Of a DNA stretch of 64,000 nt, positions 42,071 through 49,491 are shown piece after piece (within the stretch, counting starts at the first letter, position 1; each line of letters starts with the position of its first letter). The notes under the pieces are model-generated. The model worked only from the letters and a program-made list of their open reading frames with translations. It was not told where the DNA came from and ran no database searches. The stretch is from Streptomyces sp. CGMCC 4.7035 (GTDB lineage Bacteria; Actinomycetota; Actinomycetes; Streptomycetales; Streptomycetaceae), in assembly GCF_031583065.1 (NCBI RefSeq), contig NZ_CP134053.1, positions 3,224,001 through 3,288,000 on the forward strand. The letters run 5' to 3'. The translations under genes and the position numbers were made by a program.

Positions 42071-43297
42071 TCAGCCCGTCATCGCCTCGTGCACCAGCCG
42101 CTTCAGCTCCGGATAGACCGTGTGCGAACCCGTGGGCCGCAGTTGGGTCAGGAACTGGACCGTCAGGTCGTGGTGCGGGTCGATCCAGAAGGTCGTGGTG
42201 GCCACCCCGCTCCAGCCGAACGAGCCCAGCACCGCGGGTGACTGGGTGATCCCGGGGTCCATGACGACCGAGACGCCCAGGCCGAAGCCGAGACCCGCCT
42301 TCCCGGGCTCGCGGTGGATCCGGCTGCCGCAGGAACGCAGGTCGGCGTCGCCCGGCAGATGGTTCGAGGTCATGGCGGCGACCGTGTCGGCGCTCAGCAG
42401 GCGGGTGCCGTCCAGTTCGCCGCGGCGGCGCAGGAACTCCATGAAGCGGTGGTAGTCGTACGCCGTCGCCACCATGCCGCCGCTGCCGGAGAGGAAGCGG
42501 GGCCGGCCGTGCAGCGGCAGGCCGGCGATCGGCGTGATGCCGCCGTCCTCCGTCTCGCCGTACAGCTTTGCGAGCCGGGGCGCCCGGTCCTCGGACACGC
42601 ACAGGCCCGCGTCCTCCATGCCCAGCGGAGCGAAGATCCGTTCGGCGAGGAAGTCGTCCAGGTCCCGGCCCGAGACCACCTCGACGAGCCGGCCCAGGAC
42701 GTTGGTCGCCACCGAGTAGTTCCACTGCGTGCCGGGCTCGAACTGCAGCGGCAGCCGCGCGTACGCCTCGCACGTGCCGGCCAGGTCCGTGCCGGGCACC
42801 ACCGACGACTCGATGCCCGCCTCCCGGTACAGGGCGTCCACCGGATGCGCGTGGTAGAAGTCGAACGTCAGACCGGCTGTGTGGGTCAGCAGATGACGCA
42901 CCAGGATCGGCTGCTCGGCGGGGCGGGTCCGGACGTCGGGGCCGGAGCCGTCGACGTACACCCGCGGGTTCGCGAAGGCCGGCAGGAAGTCGGCGAGGGG
43001 AGTGTCGAGAGCGAAGCGGCCCTCTTCCATGAGGATCAGCGCGGCGACCGAGGTGACCGGCTTGGTCATCGAGTACATCCGCCACAGCGTGTCGGTCTCG
43101 ACCGGGAGGCGTGCCGCCACGTCGCGGTGTCCGTACGTGGTGAGGTGGGCGACGCGGCCGTGCCGGGAGAGGGCCACGAGGTAGCCGGGCAGCCGGCCGT
43201 CGTCGACCTGGTGTGTGAAGTGCTGGTCGAGGCGGGCCAGCGCCTTCGGGTCGAGGCCGACCTCGTCCGGTTCCACCTCTTGCCGAAGATGTCCCAT
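42071..43297 (-). CDS. Serine hydrolase (class C beta-lactamase / esterase family)
   Basis: 408 residues with no signal peptide, so probably cytoplasmic. Motifs: SMTK (nucleophile in WRMYSMTKPV), a YSV in WNYSVATNVLG in place of YxN, and HTAGLTFDFYHAHP. It resembles EstB/LovD-type esterases and transesterases more than beta-lactamases; the substrate is unknown. It is downstream of, and on the same strand as, the MFS gene, separated by a 9-bp repeat array. Confidence 0.87.
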   Translation of the reverse strand: MGHLRQEVEPDEVGLDPKALARLDQHFTHQVDDGRLPGYLVALSRHGRVAHLTTYGHRDVAARLPVETDTLWRMYSMTKPVTSVAALILMEEGRFALDTPLADFLPAFANPRVYVDGSGPDVRTRPAEQPILVRHLLTHTAGLTFDFYHAHPVDALYREAGIESSVVPGTDLAGTCEAYARLPLQFEPGTQWNYSVATNVLGRLVEVVSGRDLDDFLAERIFAPLGMEDAGLCVSEDRAPRLAKLYGETEDGGITPIAGLPLHGRPRFLSGSGGMVATAYDYHRFMEFLRRRGELDGTRLLSADTVAAMTSNHLPGDADLRSCGSRIHREPGKAGLGFGLGVSVVMDPGITQSPAVLGSFGWSGVATTTFWIDPHHDLTVQFLTQLRPTGSHTVYPELKRLVHEAMTG

Positions 43298-43346
43298 CGT
43301 TCTCCTCCGGTCTCTCCCGGTGCCTTCCCGGGCGTTCCGGGTCTTC

Positions 43347-43454
43347 CAGGTCCAGCAGGTTCATCAGGCCCATCAAGTCCATCGGGCCCGACAGACCCGA
43401 CAGACCCGACAGGTCCATCAGGTCCATCAGGTCCATCAGGTCCATCAGGTCCAA
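43347..43454. repeat. 9-bp tandem repeat, 12 units
   Basis: Twelve 9-bp units, from degenerate CAGGTTCAT/CAAGTCCAT through three CAGACCCGA-type to five CAGGTCCAT-type copies, in the gap between the MFS stop and the serine hydrolase start. On the minus strand it would read as Met-Asp-Leu repeats, but no gene uses it. Confidence 0.93.
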
Positions 43455-43468
43455 CATTTCATGGTCCG

Positions 43469-44881
43469 CTAGCGAACCGGGGCTGGTCCCTCCACGGATG
43501 GGGGTCGCTCCTGGTCGAGCGAAGCCGGGATATCGGGGGAGGCCGGGTGTCCGGGCCGCCCGGGCAGCCGCAGGGCGAACGGCACGCCGAGCAGGGACAC
43601 CGCGGCGAGGACCGCGAGTGTGGGCCCGGGGGCCGCGTTCGTGCACGTCATCAGTGTGCTCGCGGCAGCCACGCCCACTGTGGGTCCGACGTTCATCGCG
43701 GTCTGTTTCAGCCCGCCGGCCACCCCGGCCGATGCGACGGGCACCTGTCGGACGACGACGGTGGTCGCGGTCACCATCACCGTGACGAATCCGGCGCCCA
43801 TCAGCAGGAATCCCATTCCCGTCGACACGACCTCCGACGCCTCGCCGATCCGGGTCAGCACGAGGACGCCGAGCGCGAGCAGCAGCACGGCTGCCCCGGC
43901 CGTGCGGCGCGGACCGTACCGGCGCATGAGGACGGCCGCCACGGGGCCGCCCAGCACCATCGCCACGGGCCCCGGCAGGCCCCGCAGCGCGGTGTGCAAC
44001 GGGTCGAGGCCCAGCGCGTTCTGCAGCACGTAACTGGTCACGAACAGTGCGCCCAGCATCGCCGCCGACGCGGCCACCAGAAGCCCGAGCGCGGGGCCGG
44101 CGGCCGCCGGGCCGAGCATGCCCGCCGGTACCAGTGGGCTCGCGGTGCGCCGTTCATGGCGTACGAACGCGCAGCCGGCCGCCGCTGCCCCGATCAGGGC
44201 GGCCACGAACGCCGTTGCCCGGCCGGAGTCGGGTATCCCCACGAGGGCGTACACCACGCACACCAGGGTCGCCGCGAGCAGACCGGCGCCGGGGAGGTCC
44301 AGCGGCGGGCGGGCCGCGGGAGTCTGCTCCGGGCCGCCTGCGACCGCTGCGAGTACGCCCATGACCAGCGCAGGCGCGATGTTGAGGAAGAAGACGGCCC
44401 GCCAGCCGAACGAGGTGACCAGCGCTCCGCCCACCAGCGGACCGGCCGCGGCGGCCACGCCGATCGCGCTGGTGCGCACGGCGATCGGCATTCCCAGCTT
44501 CTCCGGCGGATAAGCGGCCCGCAGCATGCCGAGCGTCGCGGGTTGCAGCAGGGCGCCGAAGATCCCCTGGACCACTCGCAGCCCGATCACCCAGTTGATG
44601 CCGGGCGCCGACCCGATCCCGGCGGAGGCGGCGCCGAAGCCCAGCATGCCCAGGGCGAAGATCCGCCGATGGCCATAGCGGTCGCCGAGGCGGCCGGCGA
44701 AGACCAACAGGCCGGCCACCGCGATGAGATACCCGGTGCTCGTCCACTGCACCTGGGCCAAGGAGGCGTGCAGATCCCGTTGCAGGGTGGGCTGCGCGAC
44801 GGTCAGTACCGTGCCGTCGAGGGCGACGATCACCGCGCCCACCACACTGCCCGCGAAGGTCAGGCGGCGGTGCGCGCTCAC
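43469..44881 (-). CDS. MFS transporter (DHA2-type drug exporter)
   Basis: 470 residues from a GTG overlapping the TetR stop (GTGA). Twelve to fourteen hydrophobic helices; ALDGTVLTVAQPTLQRDL at helix 1, motif A GRLGDRYGHRR, and GPLVGGALVTSFGWRAVFFLN. These are typical of EmrB/QacA-type exporters. It is co-transcribed after its TetR repressor. Confidence 0.9.
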   Translation of the reverse strand: MSAHRRLTFAGSVVGAVIVALDGTVLTVAQPTLQRDLHASLAQVQWTSTGYLIAVAGLLVFAGRLGDRYGHRRIFALGMLGFGAASAGIGSAPGINWVIGLRVVQGIFGALLQPATLGMLRAAYPPEKLGMPIAVRTSAIGVAAAAGPLVGGALVTSFGWRAVFFLNIAPALVMGVLAAVAGGPEQTPAARPPLDLPGAGLLAATLVCVVYALVGIPDSGRATAFVAALIGAAAAGCAFVRHERRTASPLVPAGMLGPAAAGPALGLLVAASAAMLGALFVTSYVLQNALGLDPLHTALRGLPGPVAMVLGGPVAAVLMRRYGPRRTAGAAVLLLALGVLVLTRIGEASEVVSTGMGFLLMGAGFVTVMVTATTVVVRQVPVASAGVAGGLKQTAMNVGPTVGVAAASTLMTCTNAAPGPTLAVLAAVSLLGVPFALRLPGRPGHPASPDIPASLDQERPPSVEGPAPVR

Positions 44882-45456
44882 CGGTCCACCGGCCCGAGGT
44901 GCGCGTCCAGCGCGGTGTGCAGCAGGGGTGTGAAGTCGCCTGCACCTGTGGCGAGTTGGAGGCTGCCCCAGGTCCACAGCTGTGCGATGCCGTGCAGGTT
45001 CGCCAGCAGGGAGCCGGCGACGAGCGGCGCGTCCGCGTCCGGTCTGGCCCGGCCGACGAGGTCCACCAGCAGGGAGAAGAGCGGCATGCTCGTATCGCGC
45101 AGGCCCAGGTGACCGCTCTCCAGCAGATCGTGACGGAACATCAGCTCGTGCATGCCGCGGTGGGTCAGCGCGAAGTCCACATACGCCTGTCCCAGCGCCG
45201 TGAGCTGCTGTCTGGGGCTCGTCGTGCCGTCGCCGACCACCTCGGCCGCCCTCGCCGCCAGGTCGGTGAAGCCGCGGCGGGCGATGGCCGACAGCAACTC
45301 CAGGTGGGTCGGGAAGTAGCGGCGCGGGGCGCCGTGCGAGACGCCCGCCCGCCGGGCGATCTCCCGCAGGGTCAGCGCCTGCACGCCCTCCGTGCTCACG
45401 AGATCGACGCCGACGTCGACCAGCCGAGCTCGCAGCCCGGTCTCGGATTCGCTCAT
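44878..45456 (-). CDS. TetR-family repressor of the MFS operon
   Basis: 192 residues. HTH region ALTLREIARRAGVSHGAPRR, then YFPTHLELLSAIA. The C-terminal domain has GMHELMFRHDLLESG. The gene lies upstream of the MFS gene in one operon, and two matching inverted repeats overlap and precede its own start, so it is probably autoregulated. Confidence 0.9.
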   Translation of the reverse strand: MSESETGLRARLVDVGVDLVSTEGVQALTLREIARRAGVSHGAPRRYFPTHLELLSAIARRGFTDLAARAAEVVGDGTTSPRQQLTALGQAYVDFALTHRGMHELMFRHDLLESGHLGLRDTSMPLFSLLVDLVGRARPDADAPLVAGSLLANLHGIAQLWTWGSLQLATGAGDFTPLLHTALDAHLGPVDR

Positions 45457-45492
45457 AGACGCTGTCTACCAGTCGGCGTAGACAGTGTCTAC
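45456..45492. promoter_or_regulatory. Double TetR operator before the TetR-MFS operon
   Basis: Site A (45478-45492) is a perfect 7-1-7 palindrome GTAGACAGTGTCTAC. Site B (45456-45468) is TAGACGCTGTCTA, with 5-bp arms, overlapping the start codon. Centres are 23 bp apart. The region also serves the divergent PPOX gene. Confidence 0.8.
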
Positions 45493-45531
45493 TCGGGAAT
45501 GCGCGGCTGGAGCGGGTGAGTTGACCCGGGT

Positions 45532-45978
45532 ATGACTCAGGACGCCGCGCAGGACGCGCTGCTCGCACTGCTCTCCGAGGGCCACGGTGGGGTGCTCGTC
45601 ACCCTCAAGCACGACGGCCGGCCCCAGTTGTCGAACGTCAGCCACGCCTACTACCCGGACGAGCGGATCGTCCGGGTCTCGATCACGGACGACCGTGCCA
45701 AGACCCGCAATCTCCGCCGGGATCCCCGGGCCTCGTACCACGTGACCAGCCCCGACCGGCGGGCCTACACGGTGGCCGAGGGCATCGCCGACCTCTCGTC
45801 CGTCGCGCGCGACCCGCACGACGAGACGGTCGAGGAACTCGTCCGGCTCTACCGCGACGTCCAGGGCGAGCATCCGGACTGGGACGACTACCGCGCCGCG
45901 ATGGTCCGCGACCGGCGGCTGGTGCTGCGGCTGCGGGTCGAGCGCGCGTACGGCATCCCCACGGGGCAGAACCCGTAG
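45532..45978 (+). CDS. PPOX-class (F420/FMN-dependent) oxidoreductase
   Basis: 148 residues of split-barrel fold: LVTLKHDGRPQLSNVSHAYY, VRVSITDDRAKTRNLRRDPR, and a C-terminal VLRLRVERAYGI. It fits the PPOX family, many of whose actinobacterial members use F420. It is divergent from the TetR-MFS operon with shared operators in between, so it may take part in handling the same compound. Confidence 0.85.
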   Translation: MTQDAAQDALLALLSEGHGGVLVTLKHDGRPQLSNVSHAYYPDERIVRVSITDDRAKTRNLRRDPRASYHVTSPDRRAYTVAEGIADLSSVARDPHDETVEELVRLYRDVQGEHPDWDDYRAAMVRDRRLVLRLRVERAYGIPTGQNP

Positions 45979-46000
45979 AGGCCGGCACCCGAAGACGGAC

Positions 46001-46034
46001 CGGGCCCCGAACCGCCCAGTGCGGTCGGGACCCG
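46001..46034 (+). terminator. Imperfect hairpin after the PPOX gene
   Basis: CGGGCCCCGAACCGC pairs with GCGGTCGGGACCCG (one mismatch, one bulge) around a 5-base loop, 23 bases after the stop. Confidence 0.6.
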
Positions 46035-46040
46035 GATCGC

Positions 46041-46080
46041 TACAGGTGCCTACAGGTGCCTATGGGCGCCTACAGGTGTC
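46041..46080. repeat. 10-bp tandem repeat x4 abutting a stop codon
   Basis: Units TACAGGTGCC x2, TATGGGCGCC and TACAGGTGTC directly adjoin the stop codon of the minus-strand MHS transporter gene. Confidence 0.92.
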
Positions 46081-47433
46081 TCAGGCCGTGACCGTCTCCT
46101 GGCTCGCGGCCTCAGGTGCCGGGCGCTCGCCGAGCTGCTCCGTCGGCACCTTGTGCGTCTCACGGGCGCTGAGGGCGGCGACGACCGGCGGGAGGCACAG
46201 GGCCGCGGCGAACAGGGCCACCGAGGACCAGTCGTCGCCGTTCGGGCCCGCGATCTCCGCGGCGAACGTGACCGCGAAACCGGCGACCGCGAAGCCGATC
46301 TGGGTGCCGATCGCCATGCCGGACAACCGCACCCGGGTCGAGAACATCTCTCCGTAGAACGAGGGCCAGACACCGTTCGCGGCGCTGTAGACGACACCGA
46401 AGGTGACGATGCCGAGCAGCAGGGTCAGCGGGTAGGAGCCGGTCGAGATCGCCCACAGGTAGAGGAACATCGTCACGGCGCTGCCGGCCGCGCCGATCAG
46501 GTACACAGGGCGGCGGCCGATCCGGTCGGAGAGGGTGGCCCACAGCGGGATCGCGCCGAGGGCGACGAGGTTGGCCAGCGCACCCACCCACAGCATGGAC
46601 GAGCGGGACATGCCCACCGAGTCGCTCGTCGCGTACGCCAGCGCCCAGACGGTGAAGATCGTGCTGATGGAGGCGACCAGCGCACCCGCGATCACCCGCA
46701 GCACATCCGCCCAGTGTTCGCGCAGCAGCACCGCGAGCGGCAGCCTGGCGACCCCATCGGTGGCGGCCTGGCGGGCGAAGGCCGGCGTCTCCTCCAGACG
46801 GCGGCGGATGAGGTGGCCGACGACGGCGACCGCGATGCTCAGCCAGAACGGCACGCGCCAGCCCCAGGACAGCAGCTGGTCCTCGGGTAGCTCGGCGATC
46901 GCGATGAAGACGAGCGTGGCGATGAGCTGGCCGCCCTGGGTGCCGCTGAGTGTGAAGCTGGTGAAGAAGCCGCGCCGGTGCGCCGGCGCGTGTTCCAGGC
47001 TCATGGAACTGGCGCTGGCCTGCTCGCCCGCCGCCGAGATGCCCTGGAGGATCCGGCACAGCACCAGCAGGACCGGGGCCAGGCCGCCGACCTGGGCGCG
47101 GGTGGGCAGACAGCCGATGAGGAACGTCGAAAGCCCCATCAGGATCAGTGTGAAGACCATGATCTTCTTACGGCCGAGCCGGTCGCCGAAGTGGCCGAGG
47201 AAGAGCGCGCCGACCGGGCGGGCCGCGTACGCGACGCCGAAGGTGGCCAGCGACAGCAGGGTCGCCGTGGCCGGGTCGGAGGCGTCGAAGAACACCTTCG
47301 GGAAGATCAGCGCGGCCGCACTGCCGTAGATGAAGAAGTCGTAGTACTCCAGAGCGCTGCCGATCCAGGCGGCCGTCGCGGCTTTCTTCGGCTGGCCGGG
47401 CGGGGCGTCCGGGGACGTGGCGGGGACAGACAC
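46081..47433 (-). CDS. MHS-family MFS transporter (shikimate/quinate-type)
   Basis: 450 residues, 12 helices. Metabolite:H+ symporter hallmarks: WIGSALEYYDFFIYGSAAAL at helix 1, GHFGDRLGRKK, SAAGEQASASSMSLEHAP, and RRLEETPAF in the central loop. ShiA-like members import shikimate or other organic acids. Its location beside a TetR gene, shikimate dehydrogenase and dehydroshikimate dehydratase points to shikimate/quinate uptake. Confidence 0.88.
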   Translation of the reverse strand: MSVPATSPDAPPGQPKKAATAAWIGSALEYYDFFIYGSAAALIFPKVFFDASDPATATLLSLATFGVAYAARPVGALFLGHFGDRLGRKKIMVFTLILMGLSTFLIGCLPTRAQVGGLAPVLLVLCRILQGISAAGEQASASSMSLEHAPAHRRGFFTSFTLSGTQGGQLIATLVFIAIAELPEDQLLSWGWRVPFWLSIAVAVVGHLIRRRLEETPAFARQAATDGVARLPLAVLLREHWADVLRVIAGALVASISTIFTVWALAYATSDSVGMSRSSMLWVGALANLVALGAIPLWATLSDRIGRRPVYLIGAAGSAVTMFLYLWAISTGSYPLTLLLGIVTFGVVYSAANGVWPSFYGEMFSTRVRLSGMAIGTQIGFAVAGFAVTFAAEIAGPNGDDWSSVALFAAALCLPPVVAALSARETHKVPTEQLGERPAPEAASQETVTA

Positions 47434-47558
47434 GGCGTGCTCCTTCGGGGGGACTCCACGGTAAGGGGAGTGAGCGGAGGGGAGAGGTGCCGGATCCCGG
47501 GGGTGACGGGTCGGCCGCGCCGGGTGCGCTGCTTTTTCGGCTCGCTCGCGTCCGGCTG

Positions 47559-47582
47559 CTAATTAACCCACTGGATAGTTAG
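47559..47582. promoter_or_regulatory. Inverted repeat in the MHS transporter promoter
   Basis: CTAATTA-N10-TAGTTAG (one mismatch between arms) in an AT-rich patch about 125 bases before the transporter start. Candidate operator for the nearby TetR regulator, though its sequence differs from the site at 48545-48566. Confidence 0.45.
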
Positions 47583-47673
47583 TAGCGGTTGGCCAGTGAT
47601 GTTGCGCCCACGTTTCCCAGGTGTCAAGAGGTCGCGTCGAAGGATCTGTTGGCGAGGGGTGTTGGGCTCGACC

Positions 47674-47784
47674 CTGGGCGCGGTCAGGTATGGGCGCGAC
47701 TCGGGCATGGGCGCGGTTCAGGCGTGGGTGCGGTCAGGCACGGGCGCGGTTCAGGCGTGGGTGCGGCTCAGTCCTGGGTGCGGT
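47674..47784. repeat. 16-17-bp tandem repeat, about 6.5 units
   Basis: Units of type TGGGCGCGGTTCAGGCG run through the intergenic region and over the stop codon (47768-47770) of the TetR gene, so the last few codons of that gene are part of the array. Confidence 0.9.
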
Positions 47785-48433
47785 CTGCCGTCAGATACGC
47801 GATGACCATGTCGCCGAGCATCCTGCGGTAGTGCTCGCGCTGGTCCGCGGCCACCAGGTCCCGGCCGAAGAGCGCGCCGAACGTATGCCGGTTGGCGACC
47901 CGGAAGAAGCAGAACGAGCTGATCAGCGCGTGCAGGTCGACGGCGTCGACGTCGGCCGTGAACAGCCCCGACTCACGGCCCGCGGCGAGGATGCGGCCGG
48001 TCACCTCCAGCGCGGGCGAGCCGATCGTGCCCAGCTCCTCGGAGGCGGCGATGTGCTCGGCGTCGTGGATGTTCTCGATGCTGACCAGGCGGATGAAGTC
48101 GGGGTGCGCCTCGTGGTGGTCGAAGGTGACCTCGGCGAGCCGGCGGATGGCCGCGACCGGGTCGAGGTGCTCGACGTCCAGTTCCTGCTCGGCCTGGCGG
48201 ATCACCGAGTACGCCCGTTCCAGGACGGCCGTGAACAACTGCTCCTTGCCGCCGAAGTAGTAGTAGATCATCCGCTTCGTGGTGCGGGTGCGGGCGGCGA
48301 TCTCGTCGACCCGCGCCCCGTCGTACCCGGCGCGCGCGAACTCCTGCGTCGCCACGTCGAGGATCTCGGCCTTCGTGCGGGCGGCGTCGCGGATGCGGCC
48401 GCCTTGTCGTGCCGGTTCGTCGACGCTGGTCAT
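47768..48433 (-). CDS. TetR-family regulator of the shikimate/quinate cluster
   Basis: 221 residues; ATG with AAGGA upstream. HTH: EILDVATQEFARAGYDGARV, then TTKRMIYYYFGGKEQLF. The C-terminal domain is of the TetR_C type found in aromatic-catabolism regulators. It is divergent from the shikimate dehydrogenase gene, with an operator-like inverted repeat between them. Confidence 0.88.
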   Translation of the reverse strand: MTSVDEPARQGGRIRDAARTKAEILDVATQEFARAGYDGARVDEIAARTRTTKRMIYYYFGGKEQLFTAVLERAYSVIRQAEQELDVEHLDPVAAIRRLAEVTFDHHEAHPDFIRLVSIENIHDAEHIAASEELGTIGSPALEVTGRILAAGRESGLFTADVDAVDLHALISSFCFFRVANRHTFGALFGRDLVAADQREHYRRMLGDMVIAYLTADRTQD

Positions 48434-48544
48434 CGGGGTTCCTTCGGGCGAGGGACGAGTTGTTTGGCGTGCCCGCGATTGTAGAAGCCGCTCCCGGCGC
48501 GTTCCCGGAGAGGTCTTCCCTTGGTCACCTGCTGCTGCTATGAC

Positions 48545-48566
48545 TAACGTACTAGTTCGTACATTA
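48545..48566. promoter_or_regulatory. Operator-like inverted repeat between TetR and aroE
   Basis: TAACGTAC-TAGTTC-GTACATTA, 8-bp arms with one mismatch, in an AT-rich patch 18 bases before the shikimate dehydrogenase start and 110 before the TetR start. The ACTAGTNCGTAC-type core is common for actinobacterial TetR sites. Confidence 0.7.
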
Positions 48567-48583
48567 CTGCCAGGAGGACCGTG

Positions 48584-49459
48584 GTGCCCCAGGACTCGTA
48601 TCTCGTCGGTCTCATCGGCTCGGGCATCGGTCCCTCGCTCAGTCCCGCCCTGCACGAGCGGGAGGCCGACCGGCAGGGACTGCGCTACGTCTACCGGCTG
48701 ATCGACATCGAGGTGCTCGGGGTCGGGCCCGAGGCCGTGGGTGATCTCGTACGGGCCGCCCGCGACCTGGGGTTCGACGGGCTGAACATCACGCATCCGT
48801 GCAAGCAGCTCGTCATCCCGCATCTCGACGCGCTCGCCCCGGGGGCCGAGGCGCTCGGCGCGGTCAACACCGTCGTCTTCCAGGACGGCCGGGCCGTCGG
48901 CCACAACACGGACGTCACCGGCTTCGCCGCCTCCTTCGCCCGGGGGCTGACCGACGCCCCGCTGGAGCGGGTGGTGCAGCTGGGCGCGGGCGGCGCGGGC
49001 GCGGCCGTCGCGCACGCCCTGCTGACGCTCGGCGCCGGACACGTCACCGTCGTCGACGCCCTGCCCGACCGCGCCGGGGGCCTCGCCGCCTCCCTGAACC
49101 GGCACTTCGGCGCCGACCGCGCCGCCGGGGCCGGCCTCGACGCGCTGCCCTCGCTGCTCACCGGCGCCGACGGCATCGTGCACGCCACGCCCACCGGCAT
49201 GGCCGCCCACCCCGGACTGCCGTTCCCGGCCGAGCTGCTGCACCCCGGGCTGTGGGTCGCCGAGGTGGTCTACCGCCCGCTGGAGACCGAACTGCTGCGC
49301 ACCGCCCGCGCGCTCGGCTGCGCCACCCTCGACGGCGGCGGCATGGCCGTCTTCCAGGCCGCGGACGCCTTCCGCCTGTTCACCGGCCGGGAACCCGACA
49401 GCACCCGCATGCTCGCCGACATCGCGGAACTGGCCGGAGCCGCGGGCGTCCGCAACTGA
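48584..49459 (+). CDS. aroE: Shikimate/quinate 5-dehydrogenase
   Basis: 291 residues. GTG at 48584 is preferred over the adjacent GTG at 48581 because it lies 6 bases after AGGAGG. Motifs: SLSPALHE, NITHPCKQ with the catalytic Lys, NTVVFQDG, GHNTDVTGF and GAGGAGAAVAHAL. It converts shikimate (or quinate) and the 3-dehydro form. In this context it is likely to be a catabolic QsuD-type enzyme rather than the biosynthetic AroE; the symbol is therefore tentative. Confidence 0.9.
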   Translation: MPQDSYLVGLIGSGIGPSLSPALHEREADRQGLRYVYRLIDIEVLGVGPEAVGDLVRAARDLGFDGLNITHPCKQLVIPHLDALAPGAEALGAVNTVVFQDGRAVGHNTDVTGFAASFARGLTDAPLERVVQLGAGGAGAAVAHALLTLGAGHVTVVDALPDRAGGLAASLNRHFGADRAAGAGLDALPSLLTGADGIVHATPTGMAAHPGLPFPAELLHPGLWVAEVVYRPLETELLRTARALGCATLDGGGMAVFQAADAFRLFTGREPDSTRMLADIAELAGAAGVRN

Positions 49460-49491
49460 GCGGGCGTCCGTAACCGAAGGGGAGAAGCGTC

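Noticed and set aside
43347..43454. Met-Asp-Leu repeat protein on the minus strand
   Set aside because: It has no own start or stop signals and lies entirely in a repeat array between two genes.
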